DNA from: Ascidia mentula
Taxonomy: Eukaryota; Chordata; Ascidiacea; Phlebobranchia; Ascidiidae
Direction: 5' to 3'
Assembly (NCBI GenBank): GCA_947561715.1
Contig: OX387202.1
Location: 15,389,001-15,453,000 of the forward strand
Length of the DNA stretch: 64,000 nucleotides
Under the pieces are notes generated by a model. That model worked only from the letters and a program-made list of their open reading frames with translations, did not search any database and had not been told where the DNA came from. The position numbers and the translations under genes were made by a program. This document shows, in pieces, positions 36,838-48,297 of this stretch; positions within the stretch are counted from its first letter, which is position 1, and each line of letters starts with the position of its first letter.

Positions 36838-39800
36838 ATAATATTTGCCTCACAATAGCAAAACACGTTTACCCTCTACCTGAGTGTGAAATATACCTTT
36901 ATTTAAAAGAAAATTTATCATTCTGTTACTTTTAAAACAACGTAAGCCTCCGAAACGAGCGAAACAGTGCTTATTTCCTGAATCAGATGCGAACGCTTTC
37001 ATGTGGAAAAGAAATTACATTCCCAAAGGTATCAACCAATCAGAACGCAGGAAACACGGCGTGGTCGCTAATCGCCCTGTATTTATACATTTGAGAATTT
37101 GTTAGGGCGATAAGCTTTTTATCAAAAGTTAAAACAAAACTAAAAATGTTAATGCATCCAACTTAAAGAGAGAAAAATATACTTTAGTTATCTTAATTTG
37201 TATGCCGTCTTAGTTTTATGTCGCAGGAGACTGACAATTTTGTCAACAATTTTTTGTGCAAATATACTTGATGTAACGTGATTTCTATGTTGGTATGTGC
37301 AATGCTGAGAATGTTTACTTCAGTTAAGGAACAGATTCAGGTTAGAATGGATAATCAACACACATAAACGTCATTTAAAAACTCCAAAGAATTTGCAAAT
37401 GCATTGATATTTTACGGAGGAAAACAAATGAATATCTCATAGAAATCGTACATTACAGCACCACACAAAACAGCAAAATTCTTCATCCTGACACATTTTC
37501 AAACACCTGTATTCTTAGCTGCCAGCCAACTGACAGGAATAAACTAAAATGAGATTTGTAGCTTTTAGCCATGGAGGTAGCTTGTAGTGTGTGTGGTAGA
37601 CTGCTGACGCCGGTAAAACAGGTTTGCGGGTCTGAAAACATAGCGGTGACATTTTTGTCTGGAAAATTTACCCACAGTGCACATGAAGTTTGTTCCTCTC
37701 AACCAGCCTCATCTTCCATTAAAAGAAAATAGCACAGCTCGTCAACATGAACTTTATTAATCAACAATAAGCATAAAAACGTGACGACTACTGTGACGGC
37801 GACGAAAGCGCTTAAAAAAGTGACAAAGGAAAACGCGTACCAGCAAAACTACACGGTAAATAAGCACATGAGCACCCAGAGAAACTGCTAAAAAGGTCTG
37901 CAGGAACAATTCAACCAACACATTCGTAATAAAAATGTGCATTTTTAGTCGGTTCATTTTTTTAAACCTTTTGTGTGCAACAATAGCTGCTGCTAATTTT
38001 TTTATTTATTATATTAAAGCAGTGGTTCTGAAACAGTATGTCATAATGCGAAAAAGGGCGCCACTTAGCAATTACTACTGCGACTAAAAAATGTGAACTT
38101 AAGAATAACTCATTTTGGTGGCTTTACAATTGGTGCGTCGTAAATGCGGTAAATTTTCCAATTGATCAGCATAAGAGAAAAGTTTAAGAACCACTGGATT
38201 AAATGGAGTAAATTCGTGCAAACATGAAACGAAAACGCAAGAAAAATCCTTAAGGTAAAACATCATCTTGGAACTGTACAGCGGTGAAAACGGACAAGTG
38301 TGCCTGTGGATTTCAGCAATGGAACTTGGATAGAAAATCAACTCTGTCCGTGGTCGTTTACGAACATGTGTCCTCCCGTTTCTGCAAAACATAACATGAC
38401 GGGTTACTTTACAAAGAACTGCTTGTTTAGTTAACTGCTGCAACGCTATCGGTGCAACGCCCTGCAAATGCAGGACACGAGCCACTTGGAGTGATTGTAA
38501 TAATGTCCAAGCAACAGTAAGTTGCATTACAATTGGATTTGCGAAAATCACACAACATAAAATGAGGTCAATAATATAAAAGTCAGGCTATAGGCCTATA
38601 CACAGTATATAACAAGCGTGCCCTTTGTTGCAAGTTACGCAAATCTTTTGGTAATTTGTAGGCAAATTTTCTGATAATAAACAATTGTATACTCGATAGT
38701 CTAAATCAATCCAATTGATTCGAAGTTAAATTCTTATCCTACTTTTATTTGGTGAAATGCAGTCATATGCTAACGTCAGTGCGCGTCGCATGTATTTGGA
38801 GCCAACTTGTTAATGTTATTAATATACGCCTACTTGGGAAAGCCATATGGCACATGAGGTCGCTTGTAAGTGCAGTATTTTTCCCAGCTATTGTTTTAAC
38901 TGGCGGAGGAAGTTGTTATGCAAGCTGTTGCTTGATCTTTTGCAAAACCATTTGTGCAATGCATACGAGGCAAAGATGTCGAACTGCTAATTGCAATGAT
39001 ATAGAGGATGGCAAAGCGAAAAAAACTATACCTTGTTTGAGCATTCAAGAACTGCGCAACAACAAAATTTCGGCGAAAAACATCAAATTTGGTCACATGA
39101 AGTAACCGGACAAAATACAAAACGCATTGCCCAGAAAATGTATGTCCCTGCAGACGTAACGTATTACTGCAAGTAACGCAAATCGCAGGACACTTTTCGC
39201 GTAAATTTTTTCACAATTATAAATGCATTACATTTTAATTCTAAAAATACATCAATTCCCTGGATTTAAACTAAATTCCTGTTAAGCTTGTATGAGTGCA
39301 GCTATGAAGCTATTATGGTTGCATAGCGAACCTTGGTGGCATAATATTACGACTACTTATCAAAGCATATCGCAAAGTTATTTGGCTTGCTAGAGCGAAG
39401 TCCTTTTCGATTTATTGTTTCAACGAGAAGGTGGACGTAATAGAATTGCATTTCCCACTAGCGTGGGCCGAACGTAACTCTTCGCTGCTGGTGGTGCAAT
39501 GTTGTTTTAAGTTGCGATACAACAACAATATGTGATTACATGGTCTAGTCGCAATAACTACTAAACTGGCATGCCCTCTCTGACACATGGCAGAATTCGT
39601 TTGAAGCGCGTCATAAAAAATTGCAAGAGCTTCTAAATGTCAGGTGTCCTGTGAGTACCTTTAACATGAAAAAAGTTTCCACCTGCTTAAAATCTGGCCT
39701 AGGGGCCCCGAACCACAATTTTATGATTGTACCGTAAAATTTCGTTTGTAAACACTACAGCAAAATAGTTTGTTCTTAACAAGACAAAATTCCTTTCCTT

Positions 39801-40334
39801 TGCGAAAGAGGTGAAAAAAACTTGAGTATAGGCCGTATAGCGTCGTAGCCATAGCCTGACTGGTTCCGCTATGCGCATGGATTTGATACGTTCGGCAACC
39901 AATGAAATATGGCTTGCATTTGTATTGCGTCACTGGAATTTTACGGGCACATTAATTTCAAACGGCCTTTCTTTGCTATCCAACATCGAATTGGAACTAT
40001 TACCTCGGCATTACTGCGTTATTAAAGGACAAGTTTCCCTTACATATGCGGAAATGTAATTTAATAGCTGGTATTACTTGGTAGACTTAAACCACCACTT
40101 TGTCGGTACACCAAGAACGATTTTAAACTGCCCTAAGGCATCAATCGGTGGTAATTCAACGCACGTTCAACCATGTTTGCGGACAAGCAAGTGTGCACAG
40201 CAACAAACTTGATCGAACCGAATCTTTTCGTGCTGCAAATACGTTATCAAGCTTCAATGTTCCACATGGTTATGATCACGACTTAGGAGAAATTGTTACC
40301 AGCATTTTTTTGAACAATACTGCTATTCCCTGTA
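36838..40334. other. Intergenic region between TRRAP and the first cysteine dioxygenase gene
   Basis: About 3.5 kb with no supported exon. It holds the distal TRRAP promoter, one hAT-like element (38020-38196) and AT-rich DNA. Open frames of 118 codons (plus, 38749-39105) and 150 codons (minus, 38099-38551) have no recognisable family; the second overlaps the transposon-like element. Confidence 0.6.
38020..38196. repeat. hAT-like miniature inverted-repeat element
   Basis: Begins CAGTGGTTCTGAAAC and ends GTTTAAGAACCACTG, which are inverted repeats of the hAT superfamily type. The 177-bp element has no transposase. The flanks TATTAAAG and GATTAAAT share a six-base core that may be a decayed target duplication. 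Confidence 0.7.
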
Positions 40335-40340
40335 TTTATT
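40335..40340 (-). terminator. Polyadenylation signal AATAAA of cysteine dioxygenase copy A
   Basis: Minus-strand AATAAA about 80 nt past the TAG at 40418-40420, a usual spacing. It supports ending the gene at that stop. Confidence 0.6.
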
Positions 40341-40417
40341 ATGATAGTAAGTTTTGGAATTTGCAACATGAGGTCGAAAAGTGCACTGTCTGCAGGATAC
40401 TAAAACCATGATTGGTA

Positions 40418-42463
40418 CTATTTCTCACACAAAATAGTAAAAATGTGCCGTTTTGGCGTTAAATAAACAAAGTCACTCACATAACAAACTTTTTCCCCGC
40501 ATTTTGTGTGGAAGGTGACGTTGCACTTGCGTTTGTGACCACTCCGCTCGTCGAAACTCTGGCACATCGAGAATGGGGGGGAGTAAAGATGGAGGCTCAC
40601 CGCTTTACTCGTGTGAGAGTTGTTTTCTACTCGGTGCAAGCCGATCGAGTCTGCAAAAAAATTAGAGGAGCTCTCACCGGGGTTCGAACCAGCAATCTAT
40701 CGATTTTAGTAGAAACCTCGTTCGTTTGTAAATAAAAGTCGTAATGGCTCGGAACACAATCATAGAAACAATTAATATCCCAAAACTGCTTGCTCACTAA
40801 ATATCTGTTTAAATATCTACAACTGCAAGCATGTTTGGAATAATTTCCTTGCATTTTAGATTTCGAACGGGTTTAATTTTGCGTATTTTTTTGTAATGTT
40901 CTGTTTTTGTTTAGTTGCAATTGCAGTGCAGGTGTAACTGCTTTACGGCAATTTGTGTGTGACCATTAGAGCTTTGGCAGTTTATCAAAATAGCAACGTA
41001 TAGCCGCAAGACGCAATGACAACAGTTACGCCCAAGAATTTCCACTTAATTTCCATATTGTGACGCGCCTAATTATTTCTCGCGTTCGATGTCCGCAAAA
41101 ATTATCGTTACTTTGGTCATTTGCCTGAGAACACGCAATCTTTCAACCTGCCCGACATAAAACTGTTACTAAGGGTGTTTTTTGACTGCAGGAATTCCGC
41201 GTCGTGACTAATTTATCATTCTATTATGAGATACGGAATCCGACAAACAGGAAAGGAAATTCCGTATTTACAACGGCCAGTCGCCCTAAAACCGTCACAA
41301 ATTTCCGGTCTAAAAACGGGTATTTTGAGGCGTCATAGCTGATTTTCTCATAAATCGTGACTTACTTAACCTGTATGTGTTTAAGGGCATTGGACATCTG
41401 ATGTTTACAGATGAATATTTGAGTGGCCCTGATGGATAAAAATGTACAGTTAAAGCTGGAAACTTTAAACCGACTTTTTACCACCAGAAGTGTTTCACAA
41501 ACAAAAACAAGTTTTGGGAACCTGTGTGCTAGAAGGTCAGTTTAAAAATTAAAACAGTTTCGTATTAAACACTGACCGTTGATGTAGGCGACTTGGTCTT
41601 TTTCGAACGAATTGACCTCGGTTTTGTTCATAGCTCCCCTCTTTTTGTTCGGCCACGTGTATTTGTTTTCCGTCAACGAACCGTCCATAACTTTCATGAA
41701 ACAGTGTGAATCAGAGTGATCGTGGATAGAACTGCAAAAGGATGAAATATGTTAAAATTATCAGGTTACATTTGCATTGTAAAACTAGAATAGTATGGGT
41801 GATATACTAAAAAAAACGAATTTTTATGCATTTATATACACACAGAGCTAGCTTTAAAACGGTATCAGCCTAGTGACAACAGGGAAAATAAATTTTGCCT
41901 CCAGGGCATGCTCAGTTCCTAGGTAGTGAACACGCGTAACAATAAAAATATGTCAAAAAATATCTGGAAAACAATAACAATAAACGGACAAGAATACAAC
42001 AACCTGTTCCAACACATAGAATTACAAGCATTATACCTGCCATGGCCTTCGCCCCAACACAAGAGGATTAAGTTGAATTTCCCATTGCCTTCGTCAATCA
42101 AGTTGCGCGTGTATCTGCCACAACAAAAAAGTAAAATTTATGTTGGTGCGTCAAGTTCTTGGAAAAAATTGAGTTTTTAGCCTTGAAAGATGGCAATTAC
42201 CGCTTTCTTGTTGGAAAAGTCAACATATTAACCGACCTGTGATCATCAAAGTTAGCCCACTGCTCCCATTCGTCCTTTCTGGCGCAGTATGACTCCATAA
42301 AGTGTTTCACCCCGTCTACGTCGATGGCATCTTCGGCAAAGATGACGTGTAGGCCTTGGATTAGTTCATTCAAGGTGCGCGGCTGGCGTGGAAGCTTTTT
42401 TAACGGATTGTCGTTCATCCACGGTGTTGACGTCACAGCCGCTGTTTCCACGTCACTCGTCAT
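40418..42463 (-). CDS. Cysteine dioxygenase, paralog A (CDO1 family)
   Basis: This is a non-haem iron cupin that oxidises L-cysteine to cysteine sulfinate in the cytosol. Exons: 42463-42237, 42114-42037, 41731-41577, 40650-40418. They give 230 residues; human CDO1 has 200. Catalytic residues are all present at a constant offset of 19 from the human numbering: iron ligands His105, His107 and His159, Arg79 for substrate binding, and Cys112 with Tyr176 for the thioether cofactor. Motifs are [30 protein letters not shown] and LYSPPF. The N-terminus has an extra 19 residues. Exon 1 uses an uncommon GTCGGT donor. The last exon may run to TAG at 40418-40420 or be spliced at a good GTGAGT donor just after Tyr210 (40480); the AATAAA downstream favours the stop. 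An acceptor-like TTTTTCAG lies 40 nt before the ATG. Confidence 0.93.
40651..41576. other. Intron 3 of CDO copy A (0.9 kb)
   Basis: The end next to exon 4 (about 40651-40800) is clearly similar to copy B intron 3. The rest is AT-rich and shows no exon. Confidence 0.65.
40664..40702 (-). repeat. SINE relic beside the exon 4 acceptor of CDO copy A
   Basis: The minus strand reads GCTGGTTCGAACCCCGGTGA, a T-arm/B-box relic, just upstream of the acceptor. The matching relic lies at the same place in copy B (46214-46248), so it predates the duplication or was copied by conversion. Confidence 0.55.
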
Positions 42464-42503
42464 CGCAGAAAAATTTTACTTGCGTTTTAACTTAAAAATT
42501 TTA

Positions 42504-44307
42504 CTGAAAAAGACGAAAAAAGGAGGAAGTTAAGTTTGAAACAAAAAAACTTGAGGTGCTAAACACTTGTGAAAGGAGTAACACTAGCCAAGCCCGCTTT
42601 AAAAATAAAAACAAAGACTAATATACTTCCGTGCCTTATCACTTTCGGTTGCGGTTTGTAACAACCACCTAAGAAAAGCCTTGATTGCAAGTGAAATAGC
42701 CAAAGGCTATTGTAAGTGAAGTAAGTCCTTTGTATATGCTGATTATCAAAAAGCAGGATACAAGCTTAATGTATACAATACCCACACCTAGCTATATCTT
42801 GTTCTACCTGTTCAAATATCCGGGACTAATGGTGGTCCCTTTACCTCTGTTTGCATTTCTGTTAAATATGAAGCTCCATTATTTTGCAAAGACTTTATTC
42901 TTGTACTCAACTTTACCAATATATATATATATACCTTTGCATAATGACTGCACTTGCACCATTAAGTTAAGACTGGCGTTATTTTTGGCGAACCAGCTGC
43001 TCATATACAGTTGCTAGTATTTCCTCTTACCACAGGCTAAGCCGAAGTGCAATTAGCCATTCTGGTAGGCGGTTTCCAGTAATGACCTGCTATGACATAT
43101 GCTGCCCATAACACTTTGAATTGGAACTTAACAGTTTTTATGCAGTATTGTACCTTTTTACTGTGGTTACGTATATATAAGTATACCTTGAAGGTATGCC
43201 AAGTCGAACAGATTGAACCACAGGGCCACGCGAAACAACACCTATATTGCTGCAAATACTTATACTACTACTAATACTACAAAGGGTGCTGGTATTTCTA
43301 ACACCACTTCACAATTTCGCTGCCACGTTGCACCAAAGTCGTCTTCTGTAATGATACAAAGCTATGACAGGCGTGTGCTGAAAATGTTTTGTGACACGAT
43401 TGTTGCGTCATAGACGAAATGATTGACATACAATTGCAGAGCGACCCTAAGCTTAGCTTTACCGATCATGACTGTATTGACTATTCGGGAGTGCGGGAAA
43501 ATTATACCAGCCGGCGAACCTGTACCCATGCCCTTTTTCTATCTGCCTTCGCAACGCCATGCAATATATTATACCTCGCACGTCCTATTCATCACTCTAC
43601 TGTGCTGTCTACGCAGTATGACGACACATGGTGACCTAACAATCAGTCGTTTGTTATGACGCACCTTAAGCTAGCAGAAAATAAGAACGCGTAATTGTTA
43701 AACTAGTCACTGTTTTCAACCATTAGCCTCAGATTGCTGGTATGCACACCCTGTTGTTGTAAGCTCGGATATCCAGACTCGCCCATAATTACCTTACACG
43801 AATGCTTTGCTGTTGGGCTCTAAATAACTTCATCAATAAACTGATATTTTTTTACTCCACCATTGGCTTTGGACTATGATGCTGATAGTCAGGACATTGA
43901 GTGTACCCGTCTGGACTACAAAGGTTAGAAATAACACCTAACAAAGCCACTAAAAGTAGCTTTTACGCCACCTCTGTGTCTTTGCCTTCGCGGAAATACT
44001 ATGCGTCCGTGGCGTCACAATAATGGCACTCCTAAGCGCTTCTTTTCAGACTCAAACAAAAGGAAACCTGATGTTTTTCACGGCAACATGGTAAGGCCGA
44101 GCTGAACAGACACTCACTTAGTTCAGTTTATTTGATGGCTTAGCTACAATCACGCCAAAATCAACTTCATTTCCATAGGCTAAAGCTAAACGAAGTTCAT
44201 TGACGGCAGCCTACAGGTATGGGTAAGACAGGTTTTTCGCAAAAAAGTCCAGATTTTTTCCCTAAAAAACAGCATGGCAGTTGTAAAATTTAACTCAACG
44301 AGTTACC
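42504..44307. other. Upstream region of CDO copy A, possibly a 5'-UTR intron
   Basis: Bounded on the minus strand by a possible donor CAG|GTAACT at 44307 and a good acceptor CTTTTTCAG at 42504, 40 nt before the start codon. No coding exon is visible inside. If the acceptor has no upstream donor, it could instead be a spliced-leader trans-splice site. Both are inference. Confidence 0.35.
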
Positions 44308-44347
44308 TGCGATACGGTACTGACTGTCTGCACGCAACAGTAGGGCG

Positions 44348-44420
44348 TTTATACCGCAGTCGCACGTTTTCACGCCATGACTAAATCGAAGGCGCAGTGG
44401 GTTTTACAACGCCAACCAAT
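44348..44420 (-). promoter_or_regulatory. Candidate TATA/CCAAT promoter for CDO copy A
   Basis: On the minus strand a TATAAA box (44353-44348) in GC-rich context follows a CCAAT motif (44416-44420) by about 65 nt. A start near 44320 would give a tiny leader exon ending at the donor at 44308/44307. The layout is that of a classic pol II promoter, but linkage to copy A, 1.9 kb away, is inferred. Confidence 0.4.
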
Positions 44421-45824
44421 CAGCTCACGCCGCATGAGGCAACGCCCACTTCGCAGCCTATTGTTTAGCGCCTAAATTGAGGGTTTAACCAGGTTTGACT
44501 CTGCAACTGTTTGCATGGGAAAAGAACAAACTACTATCGCCGTGGAAACAAAAAAACACATTGTTCATTTATAATAACAAAAGTGTGACAAATGCACACT
44601 CAATACTTTGCAACTTAAAATTTTTTTTGTACAATTATTGTTATAATGTGGGCAAAATTCACTTTAATTGTACTCTAAAGTGCACCAAAAAGAAACAATT
44701 CATTCTCGTGTTCTTGGTAACTTTGTCTGTTATTGAATATTTCAATGCATTGAATGCAATACCAGCTTCCAAGCGGAGATTAAACAAAACAAACCCGCTA
44801 ACACGACATCGGTCTCAACCTCTAAGTCACCTTGTTGACGATCGATTGTGATCTCATAAATCGATATAGTGATGTAATAAAGTCGACTAGCACCAAGAAC
44901 CTCTTTCATTCAATGTGGATACACCCTGACATTGAAAAACGGCGACAGTTTTATTTGTAGTAAGTGTGCTCCTGCGGTTTTAGCTGCGAACCTCAACTTC
45001 AACTCTGCGGCATTGGTGCTGTGTAGCTGACATTAAACGGTTACGCCTTTACTTCACTCCTCTTTAGGAAACTAATGTGTATTCACAGCACATACAAAGG
45101 TGTAGTGTTTTTCATTCTTGGTGAAGCAACATAGGAGATCACTCTCCATTCTGTTTTAAACGCTGTGACCATTTCATTTTCCTCTTATATTTGAGTAAGA
45201 CACTGCTGGCGACGCTTATTTTAGGGATACATATTTGTCTTGCTTAATGAGTTTAGCCCACAAAAATAAACGTTTTCATGCCGCTGGCAAAATAGGATAC
45301 ACCAATAAACAGCCAACAACGACACACTGGAAATAAATTACAAAAGCACGAACTCTAAACAAGGCAACAAGCAACAAGAAAAAATATGTCCTAACCATAT
45401 ACATAATATTTTTTGCTTTGGTACCAAACCACAAAGGATTTACAAACATATGACACAGATGCAAATTAGGTCCACATTTTTTTAAAAAAAAGGCATTTAT
45501 CCCTCGGTGAAAAGCAGCATTCGTTTTTGCCAGTTCAGCAAGACAACAAGCAAACCAGCAAGCCAACTGCATTCTGCACCAGTGCAAGCTTGAGATGTGG
45601 CAATATATCTTTTCCGGAATTTCTGAGAACGTTCCAAGCGTATAGGTCAACTACTGCGTTTTTTTCTGTAAAAAGGACAATTTCAACAAAGTTTGCACAG
45701 TTACGAGGATTGCACATTAAAAAAATTTGCTAGTTTATTGTCCAGTGTGAACACGAGTGTATTACCATTTTGAAAAAAAAAAGTATTGGAGAAATAAGGG
45801 TAAAAAAAGGTAAAACAACGCGCC
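44421..45824. other. Intergenic region between the two cysteine dioxygenase genes
   Basis: About 1.4 kb. A 118-codon plus-strand open frame (44495-44851) and a 124-codon minus-strand frame (45276-45650) have no recognisable family and biased low-complexity content. I see no supported gene. Confidence 0.55.
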
Positions 45825-45830
45825 TTTATT
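45825..45830 (-). terminator. Polyadenylation signal AATAAA of cysteine dioxygenase copy B
   Basis: Minus-strand AATAAA about 120 nt past the stop at 45950. It supports termination in exon 4. Confidence 0.5.
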
Positions 45831-45949
45831 TAAAATAGACTTGGCATATTTTGTCAAGTGTTTGTAAAATTACAAAATTCTGCATTGTTTGAAATATTCT
45901 GGAATAGCCTGGAACATTAAGGGACAATCAAACATAACATATTCTACTT

Positions 45950-48297
45950 CTATATATGCTGCAGCGTATGCAAATGATTCACTTTAAATGATTTTGACAG
46001 CGCTTTCCGGCCACGATGTCCACTCACATAACAAACTTTTTCTCCGCATTTTGTGTGGAAGGTGACGTTGCACTTGCGTTTGTGACCACTCCGCTCGTCG
46101 AAACTCTGACACATCGAGAATGGGGGGGAGTATAGATAAAGACTCACCGCTTTATTCGTGTGAGAGTTGTTTTCTACTCGGTGCAAACCGATCGAGTCTG
46201 CGAAAAACCAGATAATCTTACGCCGGGGTTCAAAACCACAACCTATCGATTCACGTAGAATCCACGTTCATCTTTAATTAAAAATCGTAATGGTTCGGGA
46301 CACAACCGTAGAAAACAATTAACATTCCAAAACTGTTTGCTCACTAAACAGAGAAGCTCTCACCGCGGTTGGAACAAGCAACCTGTTGCAGTAATGTTTT
46401 TGTCGTGATTGACAGCATCGCCCAACTGCGCAAGACCTTACTTGGCGACCACAACTATCGTATCGATATCATTAGGTTTACAGGCTTCTCAGCCGAGACA
46501 TTGAGGTTGTAATATTCCACCTTGGGGCGGAAATTTGTGAAAATGGTGGTAAATTCTACCCTCTGCAGCCTAGCTGAATCAGCCACTTTTTCCCGACAAG
46601 TCGGAGCAAGATATGAATAATCAAGCTTTCGGTGAGGTTTACTGACGACCCTGGGCTAACCAGACCCAACGCTCTATCGACATGTTTTAGCACCTTTTTT
46701 TCTTATTTTTTTAGATCGTATATGTTATAACGATATGACCGTGTTTCTCCTCTGCGGGTCAGAGTTGAACATCAACAAGACGTAGGGGTATATACCGTTG
46801 ATATAGGCGACGCTGTCTTTTTCGTACGAGGCCACCTTGGTTGTATTCATTGGACTTTTCTTTGCGCTCGGCCACGAATATTGGCTTTCCTGTAACGATC
46901 CGTCCAGTATTTTCATGAAACAGTGTGCATCCGAATGATCGTGAATTGGACTTAAAATAAAAGAGCGAATTTTTTTGCAATAAAGTGCGTGGATGAGAGA
47001 TTGCAATAATACATCACTGCCAAATGGTTACAATTGACAAAAATCAGTGCAATTGTGAAGATTGCCGTGTGAATAAAAGCGGAACTTTGTTTACCTGCCG
47101 TGTCCCTCTCCCCAGCAAACCAGAAGCAGGTTGTACTTGCCGTTGCCTTCGTCGATTAAATTTCTCGTGTATCTGCCACAACAATAACAATTTAAGTCAG
47201 CCTCAAATTTTAATGGAGGGGCCCTAAATATTTAATGGGCTAAGGCGAGCGAAAGTGTTTGAGTTGGAATATCGCTTCAGGAAGTACATAGCGCTGATGC
47301 TAAAAAATCTAGGCCACAAATGGGACATAATTCTTAACTTAAAAGAGGTACATGATCCATTTGACCCTATACCCTGGCAATACGTCGATGACTTCACTTT
47401 GCCATTTTTTAACATATTTTATCACTCAAACACTTGGGATGGAAAAGTTTAAAAAAAATTCAGACCATTAAAAGAATTGAGGTCAACGCAAATGCATTTT
47501 GTTATCAGTGACGTATGCAAGGTTATCGGTTATTAACCCAGCGTCAGCAAATTAAAGCGTCAAAGTTCAAACAAGCGTTAATAGGTTAGGCGTAAGTAGA
47601 GCAAAGGGCTGTGTTCGGTTCTTCGAAAAAAAATGCTGATGCAAAGAAATTCTGCGCCGGTGAGTACATTCAGTACACTTCATACGAAACTGCCTTACGC
47701 AACTTTAGTTCTAACAACCCAGACAGACTGGGCAAAATTCGGGCTACGTGACCAACAGCAATACTGCGCTATACCCACAAGGCCGAAAAGGATCGTTTAA
47801 GGGCGGGGGTCCTGCGATTGATTAAGCCTTTTTCGCGTGGTATTGATTTATGGATTTAGGTGAGCATTGGTCCTAGTACAAAGGAAGGCATTGTTTGTGA
47901 AATTTTCACTCCATGCAGAATTGTTTATTCACTATCTTATCTGTATCGCAGATACAAAATATCGCCGGTCATTGGCTTTTTTAAAGCGTTTTTTTTCACA
48001 ACTAACATTCAGCAAAATGTGTGGCAAAGGGCAAATAACTATTTCACAAAACATTAGTATTCACCTGTGTGTGTCAAATACTGCATCTGCCTTCCAGTCA
48101 TCCATTTTAGTTTGGTACGAACTGAGATAATCCTTCACCTCATCCACGTCGATGTTGTCCTCTGCGAATATATCTCGGAGGCCCTTTATGACATCACAGA
48201 GGCTTTTGGGGCGGGGCAGGGACTTGGGCGGATGCTTGGGCCAGCGGATTGGGTCAAACTGCGCAGCGGGTAAGACTGCAAATGTGTCAGTTGCCAT
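45950..48297 (-). CDS. Cysteine dioxygenase, paralog B (CDO1 family)
   Basis: Tandem paralog of copy A with the same four-exon structure and phases: 48297-48065, 47172-47095, 46950-46796, 46197-45950, giving 237 residues. It should catalyse the same oxidation of cysteine to cysteine sulfinate. Iron ligands His107, His109 and His161, Arg81, and the Cys114/Tyr178 cofactor pair are all present. Motifs are [35 protein letters not shown] and LYLYSPPF. Exons 1-3 differ from A at many positions, but exon 4 up to the GTGAGT is nearly identical. Beyond that point the C-terminal tails (about 20-27 residues) are unrelated between A and B. Either the tails are unconstrained or the GTGAGT donor is used and a short last exon was missed. 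An acceptor-like TTCTTCTGCAG lies at 48346-48348, about 50 nt before the ATG. Confidence 0.92.
46028..46350. repeat. Paralog-homogenised block (exon 4 and adjoining intron of CDO copy B)
   Basis: Matches 40481-40800 of copy A. The exon part differs at 8 of 170 bases by hand count (about 95% identity); the adjoining intron is lower but obvious. Similarity stops abruptly on the low-coordinate side at the CACTCAC (donor-like) sequence. Confidence 0.85.

Noticed and set aside
38099-38551. 150-codon minus-strand open frame between TRRAP and CDO copy A
   Set aside because: Its C-terminal part is the hAT-like miniature element and the remainder shows no family resemblance.
44495-44851. 118-codon plus-strand open frame between the CDO genes
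   Set aside because: Composition is AT-driven (Asn, Lys, Phe-rich) with no motif; there is no supporting promoter on that strand.
46600-46685. Possible tRNA or SINE on the minus strand with GAGCGTTGGG and AAACCTCACC blocks
   Set aside because: Only weak A- and B-box resemblance and no stem pairing, so I did not list it.
47255-47452. 65-codon plus-strand frame rich in aromatic and acidic residues in CDO copy B intron 1
   Set aside because: No recognised family and antisense to an intron of a well-supported gene.
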